Assembly: GCA_026826555.1 (NCBI GenBank)
Contig: JAKSZT010018369.1
Coordinates: 7,730 to 71,729 of the forward strand
Reading direction: 5' to 3'
DNA length: 64,000 nt
From: Tolypeutes matacus
Lineage: Eukaryota; Chordata; Mammalia; Cingulata; Chlamyphoridae
Below the pieces are notes generated by a model that saw only the letters and a list, made by a program, of their open reading frames with translations, ran no database searches and was not told where the DNA came from. A program made the translations under genes and the position numbers. Shown piece after piece: positions 24,599-36,905 of this stretch (the first letter of the stretch is position 1; every line of letters starts with the position of its first letter).

Positions 24599-26379
24599 GG
24601 CTATGTGCCAGCAAGCCCAGTTCATAACAAAATTAAGATATACAGTTTTTATTTACAAATTTCTTTATTAATTTTGTAACTGGAAAGGAGACCTTATTAG
24701 AATTGTAATAAATATTTGCTTATTTAGTCACCAACCATTGAAAAGTAAGTCCTTTCTTTCATGTGTGTGTCTTGTAACATTCTTCTTCAGAACTCTTTTC
24801 ATAATGACTTTTTTCAATGCATTAATTCTGGTCTTCATATTATCATATATATTTTCCTGCATTATTCTCAGTTATTAATAATGAAACAAAACCACCAATC
24901 CATTTTATCTTTTATAATTTAATGCTGTTATCATCTAATATATATCTGAATTGATGCAAAATTTGTTTTTTAGGTAATAAGTATGTCTCACCACTCCTCA
25001 TTATTTGTTTTATAATGTTAATTTTCCTTTGCAGTGGTAGGTCTTATTGTTTTAAATTTAACTTACAATTCTACCTTCACCCTGCTCTAATGTATGAAAC
25101 TTATATCTATATACCCACCTACTTAGATTTGCAGCATGTATACTATTATCAAGAAATAGTCTATCATTTTCAAAAGTTTGTTGAAATTAAGCTTACACCT
25201 AGAACTGGCTCACAACCACAATAAAAACAATTATAGAAATATTGTTCAGCTATATCAACTGTTTCCAATTTTTAAATTTTATGCTATTGTTCTAATATTT
25301 CATGTTGTTTATCTATGCTTCCATGTTTTAACAAACACATTCGGTGACTTATATTTGGTCCAAAGGGAATTTTTTGAATAATGACCCTTTAATACATAAC
25401 TTGATAGGAGAAAGTGTTTAATAAATATGAGCTGAAATAAATTGAAATATGTGTTAAAATTATGCCTGCAAAAAATTATTTCTTTGCATCATACCACAGT
25501 GACTTCAGCTTATTTAACTATTCCCCTTTCCTCACATTCAGTAGATAGACAATATTTTAAAACTGAAATAAAATTCAACCAAAAATGTCCCAAAATACAT
25601 AAACTGCAATTTTTTGGATTAAATAGACTCATTTTTTTTGTCACTCCATAGAAAAATCTTTAATCCACCAATAAGAATATCTGGGTCCACTACTCAGATG
25701 CAATGAATGGGATTAGTTGGTTACACATTTGAACGTATGAACCCTTGTTGCTAGAGGCACAACCACTGATTATTAAGAAACTGCCTCTCCTCCCTTTCCA
25801 TTGTGTGTGATAGGGCAAACCTTTCTGTAACAGAAACCTAACCCATAGTGATCTATGAAAACCTTTTATCCAGGCTAGCTCACCATTTATTCCATCTACT
25901 GTACAAAAATTTCTCATCTCTGAATGGGCATATGTTCAATCTTCCCCCTTCTCTGGGATTTTAATAATTTAAGCTATATGACAGATCATGGGGGCCAAAA
26001 TTTCCTTTCTAAGGGAAGTATTCAACTTGTCAAAGAATTTAGTCAGAACTTGAAATTATTTGAAAATCCTTTGAGCCTATATTTAAAATTGGCCTTGTTA
26101 CATACCAATACAAATTTATAGCAGGAAAATCCCTATATCCTGAAAAAATGGGCTTAGTCTGCTCATGGAAATATCAGATTGTGATAAGAAGACCCCTTTT
26201 CCTCACTCAGAATAGAATTCCAACCACTTGCCACCTTTGTCCCTTTTTGCCTATTATTTGCTATTAATCTGTGAACACTCACTTTACTGTGCCTTTTATA
26301 GTAACTCTACTATTTCTTGAGGTATAATTCATGATGTTTAACTGCTGATATACATATATATGATTCTAAGTTTGATAGT
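24599..26379. other. AT-rich intergenic DNA, nothing recognised
   Basis: No frame above 85 codons and no repeat that I can name. Confidence 0.5.
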
Positions 26380-26764
26380 TGTTATGGATTGAATTTTGTC
26401 CCTAATAAGTTATATTCTAGTATTAAACCCCCTTCTCTTGAATGTGATCCTATTTAGAAGTAGAATCTTAGAAAATATCATTAGTAATAATGAGGCCAAA
26501 CAGGATAAGGTGGGCAACATGACTGGCATCCTTACAAGGAAAGTACATTTGGACAGTGAGAGAAAGATAGAGAATGAGAAGAAGACAGAGATATGAATTT
26601 TCATTCCCGGAACCCTCCAGATTTCAACAAATGTATGGCTCTGCTAACACTATGATATCAACTTCTAGGGTCCAGAAATGTGTATTAAGCCACCCAACAA
26701 ATTTCTGCTCTATAAACAGCCCAGTTTGTGGTATTTCATTATGCCTTCCCTAGGAAACTAACAC
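26380..26764 (+). mobile_element. MLT1-type MaLR solo LTR
   Basis: Begins TGTTATGGATTGAATTTTGT and ends GGTATTTCATTATGCCTTCC then CTAGGAAACTAACACA. These are close to the two ends of the mammalian MLT1 LTR family. The middle also follows the family (GAATGTGATCCTATTTAGAA, ATGACTGGCATCCTTA, AAGCCACCCA). MaLR LTRs are non-autonomous ERVL relatives, ancient and inactive. Confidence 0.8.
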
Positions 26765-29700
26765 AAAACCAACAAACAAAAAGGTTACAGTTATATATTT
26801 ATTAATACTTTTTCCAATTATGTATGAAAATGTTCATTTTCTTCCATTGTTAATATTTTGTATTTGCTTAAATTAACATTTATTTCTATTTGAAATTTAT
26901 CAATAATGATAAATTTTGTAAAGACAATTTTTCACATTTTCAAACTTTTTGAAAAGATTTATGTTTATTTTATTTATAATTATTTACAATTTTCATCTGC
27001 CATGCAGAGGTTGCAATTACTTAAATAACCTGGATGGTTTTAATACACTTTGCTGGAGAAGGTTGCATAGATTACCTTCAATTACAGACAGTAAGCAAAT
27101 ATTTCCTTTGGAGTTAATTCTAAGAAAAAGTTAGATATCATTGAGAACAAACATGAAATCAAAAGAGTGAGCTGGACACACTCTTTTAATTTTATTTATT
27201 TATAATAGAAAGGTGAAAATATTAAATCCCCAAAAAAGATGTTCTGAATTACAACTATCATTTTACATTCAATGTGCTAGGGGAACAAAGGAAAAAATAA
27301 AAAAATATATGTAGCCCTGCTAAAGAGTGGCTAGCTGCAGGCACTTACTGGTGTGAAACACATAATAGTGTTTAATCACATTCCTGAATCATTTCAGGTA
27401 GGACATCATGTCTGCAATATTTCTTCAATTTAGGACATATCTCTCTAAAAAACATTTTGCTCCATTTTGATTCTGGTTATCTTATTGTTAATTTAATTGC
27501 ATGCATTTCACCATCCCTCCCTTCTAAGTTAAATGTTGATACCTCTTTTTCCTATTATTTGTTTGAAAAAAGTTTATCACTCAAGGTACCACTTGGCTGT
27601 ATCTTATACATTTTAAACTGATGTGAATTCATTAATTATATCTAATATATGTAACTATATTATTAAAAGTTAATACTATTTTGTAGAGAAATTTTAAAGA
27701 GATGTCTTAAATGTTTAGTATATTGACATTTATCTGTATCAATATTACTAATAAAGAATTTTCACCATCTTGTTTCCTAATAGTTCAGTTTGTAACTTCC
27801 TGGTAAATGACTATAAGTTCTAAAATTTGTTGAGGAAACTTTGGAATCAGTAAAAAAAAATACATTTTGGGAATATTTCTGTGATGTGAGAAATAAAATA
27901 CATTTCCCAGTCTTCCATTTTCCAGTTCAGTATGTAAGCAAACTGGAAATTATCATCCCCTTTCCAACAAAAAGGAAAATGCTGAACAATATGGAAAACA
28001 ACTCTTCTTATATATAAGAGAATTTGGATCACAAAGAAAGCCACTGCTGGAAACTGAATATAGGAAGTTAATGTGAATAATTGCCAACGTGGAGGAGAAG
28101 TAAAGAAATAGAACCTTTCTGCTAGAGACAGTACAAGTTGGAATGCTCGTACTCTAGGTAACGACTTGTGGAAGCTCAGTGTAGACAACCTTGAGATTTA
28201 AAGTATCTAGAAGAACTGGTTTCAGGGGGGAAGGACATGCTTCTTTGAGTTTTAGCTCCAATAGTTTCACAGGTTCCCACTCTGAATTATACTTTCACTA
28301 AGGAGAGGGAGAATGTAGCATATCTGAAATAACTAAGAAGTGGTGATGCCCAGAAGAAAATCCACTCACTTTGTATTCTAGGCAGCAGCTGTTGAATTTT
28401 GCCCTGGGATTTTAGCACTGCAATTTTCCAATACTCAGAGTTATCTGTGGTTGCTAAATGAATATGTGACTGTTGTTTTTGCTTACTTGCTTCCAAAAGA
28501 ATAGATTTGCTGAATTTGGGCAGTTGAAGGACAGAGGAATAAGTTTGCTTGGCCTACCTAAGGGAACAGAGGGGCACACAAGGGACATTTTCTCTGATGA
28601 CTGTGCAGGTAGAATTATAAATTGGTCCAAACCTTGGCAATACAAAAGGTCATGCGGTATTTAACCTCCTCAGTTCATTGGAAATGCATGGCCCTGACAC
28701 AAAAGACAGTGACTCTCAACAAGTACTTTGTGTGCAACTCTTCCCTTTATATATATATTTCTGATGCTATGGTGAGGAAAAATATAAAAGGTAAGTTAGC
28801 CTACATTAATAGTTCTGAAAAGAAAATAAGATTTACTTTTAACCCCAAAAAATCAATTGAATAATAGGCAAAATGAGAATTAATAGCCATTATTTTGCTG
28901 TACAACTAAAAGTAATGTTAGATAGCAACCAACCTAATAGCTGAGACAGTATAAATATGTTAAATTGAGATTTTTAATACCATTTTTTCTATTTATGTAT
29001 TTTGATAACTTACATCCTTCAGTGTTTCTTCAATAACAAGAGAAGAATTATTGTCTCAAACCATATTTGAATTACAAAAATATATCATTACTACATGGGA
29101 GATATTATTAATTAATTTAATTAATTGCCTTCTGTGGCTTCAAATTAGAATTGATTTTTAAATTCTTTAATTGCAAGTATTTTAACTTTATTAAAGTAAA
29201 AATTTTATAACAAGTTGCTAGGTTGACATGGCTAAAAAAAGTAGGCGAGGCAAAAAATAGATCCTTCACCCCAAGGAGTGTTAAAGCATAAGTGAATGTA
29301 TATTCAATAGATTTATTATGCATAGGATTTAAAAATATACAGGTTAACTCATTGAGATAAAGGTAAATAGGCCTATGAGCTCTTCATATTCTGAAATGCT
29401 ACTAGTTACTATAAATGATATGTTGCCTCTGCAGATTAAAACATACATTGTTTTAAAAAGTACTAAAAGGTATTAATTGCATATCAGTATATTGATGAAA
29501 AAAAATGAACTTTTCACCAAATTATGGAGCAGTACATAATTTGTGAAAATCACTTGAACAGCCTTAGGATACATTTGATTTTAAAACTGAAACCACAGTG
29601 TGTTGTTATGTCTACCACCTTACAAGCAGATTTATAGTTCAGCATGCATTGACAAGAAAAATTGTCTATTTTTTAAAAGCTTAAACTTTAGAGGATCATG

Positions 29701-31782
29701 TATCAAGTCATTTTTTAAATAAAGAAGAAAGAATAGGCAATCAGAAGTAATCCAAGCTACAAAAATTGTTATTAACATGACGGTTCTGTAAAACCATTTG
29801 GTAGGGGTGAGAACATCAAAATTAGAGATGACTAAGGATATGGCAAGAGAGTATTTAATAATAAACTCTTTTATATTCCTTATATCTTAACTAGTTTACA
29901 TCTGCCTTTTTCTCACTGACATATGTACCACTGATTCAGAATGACCGACTCTTCTCTCTCTCTTTCTCTACACACACACACACACACACACACTCCATAA
30001 AGCAATTGCATTTAGAGACAACAAAACTAATTCACTCTTAGGACTCAGACTGCTCTGCGTATCTGTTGTTCTGATTTTCTTATTGAACCTATTTCACTAC
30101 CTCCATCCTTTACTTTGAAAACAAAATGCATGTAGTTTTCCAAACACTGGTAGTAAAGACAGAGTATATATATACAATATCCTGAGTCAAGGACATTTTA
30201 TCTTTAATTGGTTTTGCTTCTTTAAAGAAAATCCTTCATTAGGTTAAATAAGTACTCAATTTACAAACTATCAATTGAAAATAAAACTCTGGAACAAACA
30301 TAATGTATATTGTTATTTTGAAAACACTATATATTTATATTTAAATTGTGTTTATTTTAGAGTCCTTTAATAAGAATTTTTAAAACCCAATTTTGAAGTA
30401 AACAATTACATTATTGAAATGCAATTCAGAATTCATATATATTTTTAACAGTGAAAAGCTGCTTTGTATTTAAGCAGAGTATATTTTGCATTAATTTCAT
30501 ATTTATTGGAGGGCTGCTAATTGATACATAGGCTTGCACCACTTGAAATAAACATAGTTAATTCAATGCACTATTCTTATAACCCAAAGTACATACTTGT
30601 TAAGGGGTCAATGTCACTTATGTGGAATTATATGGCATTTCATAGGTAGAGCATCATAATAGAAGGGTGTGCTTCCAATCATAAAGTCAAGTCACTATAT
30701 TGAGGCAAACAGTGACTCTGACTACACTTTTCCGGGAAAGAGGTCAATCCACTGTATGAGTGAAATTCATATTTTATATTCTCAGAGGTGTTGTGTTTTA
30801 TATGACCCAGTGTTCAAGGAACATCTTGAACAATGTAAAGCCTATACATTTGCAAAAATATCCAATCTATTCACTTCATTCCTATTTCCACAAACCTCCA
30901 TATGAGTCAATGGAGGTTCTCTCCATTTACCCCTCTTCAGACTAGATTATTCTTCCTTGAACTAGGTTTTATTTTTCCCCTACACACAGAGTTCTATTGG
31001 ATTAAGCATAGATGAAATACATCACCAAGCCCTCTGTCCAAATTATAACACTGCTAGCAGTTTTTGCTTCTCTGTTTGCTTTTGTTTCCATTGTTTTTGT
31101 AGTTTGTCATATCATCAACGTTCTTTTGAGTTTGTGGATTCAAATTGCTGAATCTCACACAGCAGACATCTGCTTTGATACAGTGTTTCCTCTTGTCCAC
31201 TTTTGATGTTCTTGCATTTTCAGCTGTCAAATTACAAAAAACATAAAGACAAATTAATGTATCTTGATTACAAAGTAAAGAAGACTTATGATTTCTCTTT
31301 TAGAGGTAACATTAGGTAAAATGCTGAAGAAAAAGTACATGGAATCAGGAAACATTAAGATGTGATTATTCTTCTGGTCCTTTACTGTTTAAATATTCAA
31401 AATTACTTGATCTCTTTGAAAATCAAACTTGCCTTTGAAAACAAGAAATGTTATCCTTTACAGATTTGTTATAATGTTAAAATGCCATATGTAAAAAAAA
31501 CTAACATATTTCACATAGGTGTATTGAAAATTAATTTTGGCTACTATCTCAATTATGCAGTCTCTAGCTCATGATTATCAGGACTAAGCAAAATCAGAGA
31601 ATGTTTTAAGTATCTGTGTTAAATATACCCATATATAGAGATAAAATATAGATTGGTAAATTGATAGGTACATAGATATTGATAGATACAGGCACTTTGA
31701 CAGAGAGATAATGAAGGGATTAGTATAGGCATGGATGATAGATAGATAAGTCGATGCTAGATAAAAATTATATATAGAAGTA
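26765..31782. other. AT-rich intergenic DNA, nothing recognised apart from a CA repeat
   Basis: Five kilobases without a convincing coding frame. The longest frame is 113 codons on the minus strand at 27,847-28,188, with no recognisable motifs. A CA microsatellite lies at 29,970-29,993. Tetranucleotide GATA-like words occur around 31,640-31,750. Confidence 0.5.
29970..29993. repeat. CA dinucleotide microsatellite
   Basis: Twelve uninterrupted CA units preceded by a CT-rich tract (29,950-29,968). Confidence 0.95.
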
Positions 31783-31793
31783 TATTTTATGTT

Positions 31794-31978
31794 GGTTTTT
31801 TTTTTTTTAAGATTTTATTTATTTATTCATTTATCCCCCCCTTGCTGCTTGTGCTCTCTGGGTCAGCTAACCACGCCGTGCGGGCGGGCTTGCCTTCACC
31901 AGGAGGCCCCGGGAACCGAACCCGGGGCCTCCCATATGGTAAATGGGAGCCCTACTGATTGAGCCACAGCCGCTTCCC
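31794..31978 (-). mobile_element. tRNA-derived SINE (DAS-SINE-like), minus strand
   Basis: Read on the minus strand, the element starts GGGAAGCGGCTGTGGCTCAA, with an A-box-like TGGCTCAATCAGTAGGG. It has a B box GGTTCGGTTCC, then CCTCCTGG, a GC-rich middle, a heptamer of G, an AAATAAAT-rich tail and an A-run (plus-strand T-run at about 31,796-31,808). Identical 11-bp duplications TATTTTATGTT flank it at 31,783-31,793 and 31,979-31,989. Its many CpGs suggest a young copy. The head matches my memory of the armadillo DAS-SINE family, built from a tRNA gene. It would be transcribed by RNA polymerase III and moved by L1 machinery. Confidence 0.88.
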
Positions 31979-31989
31979 TATTTTATGTT

Positions 31990-32295
31990 TTAATCAACTA
32001 CAAATTAAATTATAAAATTGAAATATCAAAATTTCAAGGAGTAAAAATATATTTCATTAAAATATAGAAAATGCAGTAGCTTGGAATTTTGCTTTAAACT
32101 ATTTTAAATCAATTTCATTATAAATGAGAAATTAGTGGAAAAGAGTTAAAGTTGAACATAGTTGACACAATATATATCACGGTATGACTAGGTAAGAGAA
32201 AGAAGTTGACACATCAACTTAGAGTGGGACCAATTTGTGGTTGAACTAAAGATTTTTGTCTAATCTAGCCAGGATAATGAATTAGAAAGAAGAGG
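31990..32295. other. Upstream interval of the second olfactory receptor pseudogene
   Basis: AT-rich, with no recognisable feature. Olfactory receptor genes normally have an intronless coding exon, and the promoter lies kilobases upstream, so nothing regulatory can be assigned here. Confidence 0.4.
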
Positions 32296-33222
32296 ATGGG
32301 GAGATGGACTAATCAGACCACTAGAACTGACTTTATTCTCCTGGGGCTATTTCACCACATTCAAGCCCCCAATCTCCTCTTCTCTCTGATCTTCTTGATG
32401 TTTATTGTGACACTTATTGGAAATATTATGATGATTATTCTTATTTGATTGGACCCTCAACTCCATAACCCTATGTACTTCCTTTTCAGCCAGCTTTCCA
32501 TCATGGCCCTCTTGCATAGCTCCACTATTGTCCCCAAGATAGCCATTGATCTTCTGTCTGGGAAGAATACCATTTCCTTTATTAACTGTGGAATTCAGCT
32601 CATCCTCTTCACTACACTTTTGAGAACAGAGTGCCTTCTCCTATCAGTCATGGCTTACAACCGCTATGTGGCTATATGCCATCCTCTCCGTTACTCAGTT
32701 CTCATGTGCCCCACCATCTGTGCCTCCATGGTGGCTGATACATGGCTGGTCTCACTGCTCAATGCCTTGATCCATGTAATATATACTCTGAACCTCACTT
32801 AATGTGCCTTTAGGGAAATTCATCATTTCATTTGTGGGATCCCAGATCTCCTGAAACTTGTTTGTGCTGATACATCTCTTTATGAAAATGGGTTTTATAT
32901 CAGTAGGGTTGTGTTCCTCCTCATTCCATATCTGCTATCATGGCCTCGTATAGGCTGATACTCTTTAGTGTTTTGAAATTAGGATCAAACCTTGGGATGA
33001 AAAAGGCTTTGGCAACCTGTTCCTCCCATATGATTGTTGTGTCTCTCTTCTATGGAACAGACATCTTCAATTACTTTCTCCCCAAAGCCCATCATACTGC
33101 TGAGAAGGATGAAGTAGTGGCCGTCTTCTACACTATTGTCACCCTCATGCTCAACCCCCTTATCTACAGCCTTCGGAGCATAGATAACTGAAGCCCTCGG
33201 GAAAGTTCTAGGAAGCTAAAGC
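32296..33222 (+). pseudogene. Olfactory receptor pseudogene, near full length (family 2-like)
   Basis: The start ATG at 32,296 gives MGRWTNQTTRTDFILLGLF, with an N-glycosylation NQT and the family FILLG. TM1 includes TLIGN. A TGA near 32,448 (probable CGA decay) precedes LDPQLHNPMYF. The TM3 end reads MAYNRYVAICHPLRYSVLM near 32,650. A TAA near 32,800 interrupts the second extracellular loop, after which CAFREIHHFICGIPDLLKLVCADTSLYE continues. A frameshift near 32,940 leads to KKALATCSSHMIVVSLFYG (TM6), HHTAEKDEVV and NPLIYSLRS (TM7, with the NPxxY motif). A further +1 shift at the C-terminus gives EALGKVL before the stop at 33,222. Two stops and two shifts make it a pseudogene, although most family residues survive. 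The closest human relatives would be family 2 receptors. Confidence 0.9.
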
Positions 33223-33244
33223 TACTTTTAAAATTATAGCTATT

Positions 33245-36160
33245 GGGGTGGGGTTGTGAGGGTGCTTCGGGTGACAACGGTCAATAATGAAGGTGGCTGC
33301 GGCCCAGCGACAGGCTCAGCTGCGCCAGATGGAGGCGGGGGCGGTGCCGGGGCCGCCCCTGTAGGACCTTGGGGACGGCGCAGCGGGATGGGGACCCGGC
33401 GCGGGGAGTAAGGTGGCGGCGGCGAACGGAACTTCAGCTTGAAGGACTCGCCCGCTGCCCCATCTGGCTCGTCAGCCTCCACCTGCAGCCCCTCGGCCCC
33501 CGCGTCCGGCAGGCCGGGCTGGCGATGTCAGGGACATGTGGCGCTGGGTCCAGCAGCAGCTGGGGGAAGCGCATGTGGCTCAAGCAGTTGGGCGCCCACC
33601 TACCACATGGGAGGTCCAGGTTCCGTTCCCAGTGCCTCCTAAAGAAGATGAGCAAGACAGCAAGCTGATGTGACGGGCTGGTACGGCGAGCTGACGCAAC
33701 AAGATGAAGTAACAAGGAGACACAGTGAGGAAACACGAAAGACACAGCAGGGTTTTGACCCATCACATCAAAGTGACACAAGGACAATTTACATAGCCAA
33801 CAGGTTTCCTCTGAATGGCCTTTACACACCTCAGAAATTTATAGATAACTGCATCATTTCATCTAAGTATACTGTGTGGAATTTTATTCCAAAAATTTTA
33901 TTTGAACAATTCAGAAGAGTGGCAAACTTATTTTCTTATTCTATTTTTGGTTCAGCTTATGATTGATACACCTACCAGTCCAATTACCAGTGGACTTCCG
34001 TTATTCTTTGTGATAACCGTAACCGCCATAAAGCAGGGATATGAAGATTGGTTGTGACATAACTCAGATAATGAAGTAAACGGAGCTCCTGTTTATGTTG
34101 TTCAAAGTGGTGGCCTTGTTAAAACTAGATAAAAAAATATCCGAGTGGGTGATACTCAAATAGCCAAAGATGAAATTTTCCCTGCAGATTTGGTGCTCTT
34201 GTCCTCAGATCGACTTGATGGTTCATGTCATGTTACAACTGCTAGTCTGGATGGAGAAACTAATTTAAAGACACATGTGGCAGTTCCAGAAACAGCAGTA
34301 GTACATACAGTTGCCAATTTGGACACTCTTGTGGCTGTGATAGAATGTCAACAACCAGAAGCAGACTTGTACAGATTCATGGGACAAGTGATAATAACTC
34401 AACAAATGGAAGAAATTGTAAGACCACTGGGGCCAGAGAGTCTTTTACTTCGTGGAGCCAGACTAAAAAATAGAAAAGAAATTTTTGGTGTTGCTATATA
34501 CACTGGAATGGAAACTAAGATGGCATTAAATTACAAGAGCAAGTCACAGAAATGATCTGCAGTAGGAAAGTCAATGAATACATTTTTGATAATTTATCTA
34601 ATAATACTTATTTCTGAAGCCATCATTAGTACTATTTTGAAATATAGTTGGCAAACTGAAGAAAAATGGGATGAACCTTGGTATAATCAAAAAACAGAAC
34701 ATCAGAGAAATAGTAGTAAGATTCTGAAATTTATTTCAGACTTCCTTGCTTTTTTGGTACTCTACAATTTCATCATTCCAATTTCATTATATGTGACGGT
34801 TGAAATGCAGAAATTTCTTGGATCATTTTTTATTGGCTGGGATCTTGATCTCTATCATGAAGAATCAGATCAGAAACCTCAAGTCAATACTTCAGATCTG
34901 AATGAAGAGCTTGGACAAGTAGAGTATGTATTTACAGATAAAACTGGTATGCTGACAGAAAATGAGATGTAATTTCGGGAATGTTCTATTAATGGCATAA
35001 AATACCAAGAAATCAATGGTAGACTTGTACCTGAAGGACCAACATCAGACTCTTCAGAAGGAAACTTATCTTATCTTAGTGGTTTATCCCATCTTAACAA
35101 CTTATCTCATCTTACAACCAGTTCCTCTTTTAGAATCAGTCCTGAAAATGAAACTGAACTAATTAAAGAACATGATCTCTTCTTTAAAGCAGTCAGTCTC
35201 TGTCTCACAGTACAGATTAGCAGTGTTCAGACAGATGGCATTGGTAATGGTCCCTGACAATCCAACTTCGCATCCTCCCAGTTGGAATACTATGCATCCT
35301 CACCAGATGAAAAGGCTCTAGTGGAAGTTGCTGCAAGAATTGGCATTGAATTTATTGGCAATTCTGAAGAAACTATGGAAGTTAAAATACTTGGAAAATT
35401 GGAATGATACAAACTGCTTCATATTCTGGAATTTGACTCAGATTGTAGGAGAATGAGTGTAATTGTTCAGGCACCTTCAGATGAGAAGCTTTTATTTGCT
35501 AAAGGAGATGAATCATCAATTCTTCCTAAATGTATAGGTGGAGAAATAGAAAAAACCAGAATTCATGTAGATGAATTTGCTTTGAAAGGACTAAGAACTC
35601 TGTGTATAGCCTATAGACAGTTTACATCTAAAGAGTATGAAGAAATAGATAGATGCCTATTTGAGGCCAGGACTGCCTTGCAGCAATGGGAAGAGAAACT
35701 GGCAGATGTCTTCCAGTTCATAGAGAAAGGCCTGACATTACTTGGAGCTACAGCAGTAGAAGACAGACTACAAGATAAAGTTCGAGAAACAACTGAAGGA
35801 TTGAGAATGGCTGGTATCAAAGTATGGGTACTTACTGGAGATAAACATGAAACAGCTGTTAGTGTGAGTCATTTTCACAGAACTATGAACATCCTTGAAC
35901 TTATAAACCAGAAATCAGACAGTGAATGTGCTGAACAATTGCAGCAGCTTGCTAGAAGAATTACAGAGGATCGTGTGAGTCAGCATGGGCTGGTTGTGGA
36001 TGGGACCAGCCTATCTCTTGCACTCAGGGAGCATGAAAAACTATTTATGGAAGTTTGCAGAAATTGCTCAGCTGTATTGTGCTGTCGCATGGCACCATTG
36101 CAGAAAGCAAAAGTAATAAGACTGATAAAAATCTCACCTGAGTAACCTATAACATTGGGC
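33245..36160 (+). pseudogene. ATP11B: ATP11B processed retrocopy, 3'-truncated and split by a SINE
   Basis: ATP11B is a P4-ATPase, a phospholipid flippase of endosomal and plasma membranes, of about 1,177 residues. The copy starts with GC-rich 5' UTR and an ATG at 33,536 giving MWRWVQQQLG. A SINE follows, then GFDPSHQSDTR from 33,751. Catalytic landmarks are visible: DGET at 34,249 (dephosphorylation loop), the phosphorylated-aspartate motif as DKTGM at 34,937 (normally DKTGT), and TGDKHETA at 35,834 (nucleotide and hinge region). Homology ends near 36,160, just after KISPE*PITL, at about residue 800, so the last third with the C-terminal membrane segments is absent. There is no intron. Stops occur near 34,048, 34,130, 34,553, 34,970 and 35,405, several compatible with CGA-to-TGA decay, and there are frameshifts near 33,930 and 35,200. 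No poly(A) tail follows. Loss of the 3' end rather than the 5' end is unusual for an L1-made copy and suggests later deletion. Confidence 0.92.
33566..33750 (+). mobile_element. tRNA-derived SINE (DAS-SINE-like) inside the ATP11B retrocopy
   Basis: The element starts GGAAGCGCATGTGGCTCAAG, with B box GGTTCCGTTCC and CCTCCTAAAGAAG. It continues through a tail of GACGGGCTGG, AGCTGACGCAACAAGATGA and AAGGAGACACAGTGAGGAAA-type words to CAGCAG. It lies exactly between codon 10 (G) and codon 11 (G) of the retrocopy. No clean target duplication is seen (a possible CAGCTGG/CAGCAGG). It belongs to the same broad family as the SINE at 31,794 but has a different tail, so it may be a different subfamily. 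Confidence 0.85.
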
Positions 36161-36560
36161 ACTCACACATGCGCTGGGGGGAAAAAAGAAGACTAGAAGG
36201 AAATATACCAAACTATTAACAGCGATTATTTCTAGGATAAGTGTGTGTTCCTTTTGTACTCAGGAGCACAAATAAGATATATTTTTACATTCTTAGTTTT
36301 TGAGTTCCAAACTGAGGTCTACTTTTTGGAAAAAAAGAATTGGAAGTAAACCAGGAGAGTTCTTCCTACCTAATTCCTCTGCCCAGACTAGGTATAGGTC
36401 CCATGATCTGAGAAGAGAGAGAAAACAATCAGAGGAGGGTGTGTCAGCTCCTCACCTATGAATCATAGTAAGTGATCAAGGAGAGAGAATGCCATCTCTA
36501 CAGCACATCGGGTTAATTTTGTTATTGGAAAGTATGACTGGAGAGTGATGGCTGTGATGT
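36161..36560. other. Interval after the ATP11B retrocopy
   Basis: Contains words common in old mammalian repeats (GAAATATACCAAACTATTAA near 36,199) but no assignable family and no gene. The base composition begins to rise in GC from here on. Confidence 0.35.
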
Positions 36561-36563
36561 TTG

Positions 36564-36905
36564 TATCAGTCAGCCTAAGCTAAGTTATGCTGCACTAACA
36601 AATACCCCCAAACCTAATGAACAAAGATCAACTCCTCCTTCATACTTCATGTTCCTCACGAGTCACTGCAGCTCTTCTCCAGTGTGCTTCACCCTAGGAT
36701 TCAGAGGGAAGGAGGAGCCTCCATATGGGACAATGCCGGTCTCATGGCAGGGAGCAAAGGGAGCACGGAGGAGCCACAAAATGGGTGTTAAAGCTTCTGC
36801 TCAGATTTCATTGGCCAAAGCAAGTCACATGACCAAGCCTGCCATCCACAGGGCTGGGCTGGAAAACCTTCCCACAGGGACATTTAGAAAAAAATAATAT
36901 ATTCC
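36564..36905 (+). repeat. Old interspersed repeat, unnamed family A (copy 1)
   Basis: Shares order and wording with 56,941-57,300. Both begin GTATCAGTCAGC, then GCA(C/G)TAACAAAT, contain TCTCATGGCAG, ATTTCATTGGCCAAA and CATGACCAAGCCTG, and end in AT-rich DNA. The two are perhaps 65-70% alike, so the family is old. I recognise the type from other mammalian genomes but cannot name it with certainty. Confidence 0.6.

Noticed and set aside
31794..31978. Functional tRNA gene
   Set aside because: A- and B-box-like motifs are present, but the element has a long GC-rich body, an A-tail and 11-bp target duplications, so it is a SINE.
32449..32802. Short intact olfactory receptor gene
   Set aside because: The frame is only the middle of a receptor. 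Stops at about 32,448 and 32,800 and a frameshift at about 32,940 break it.
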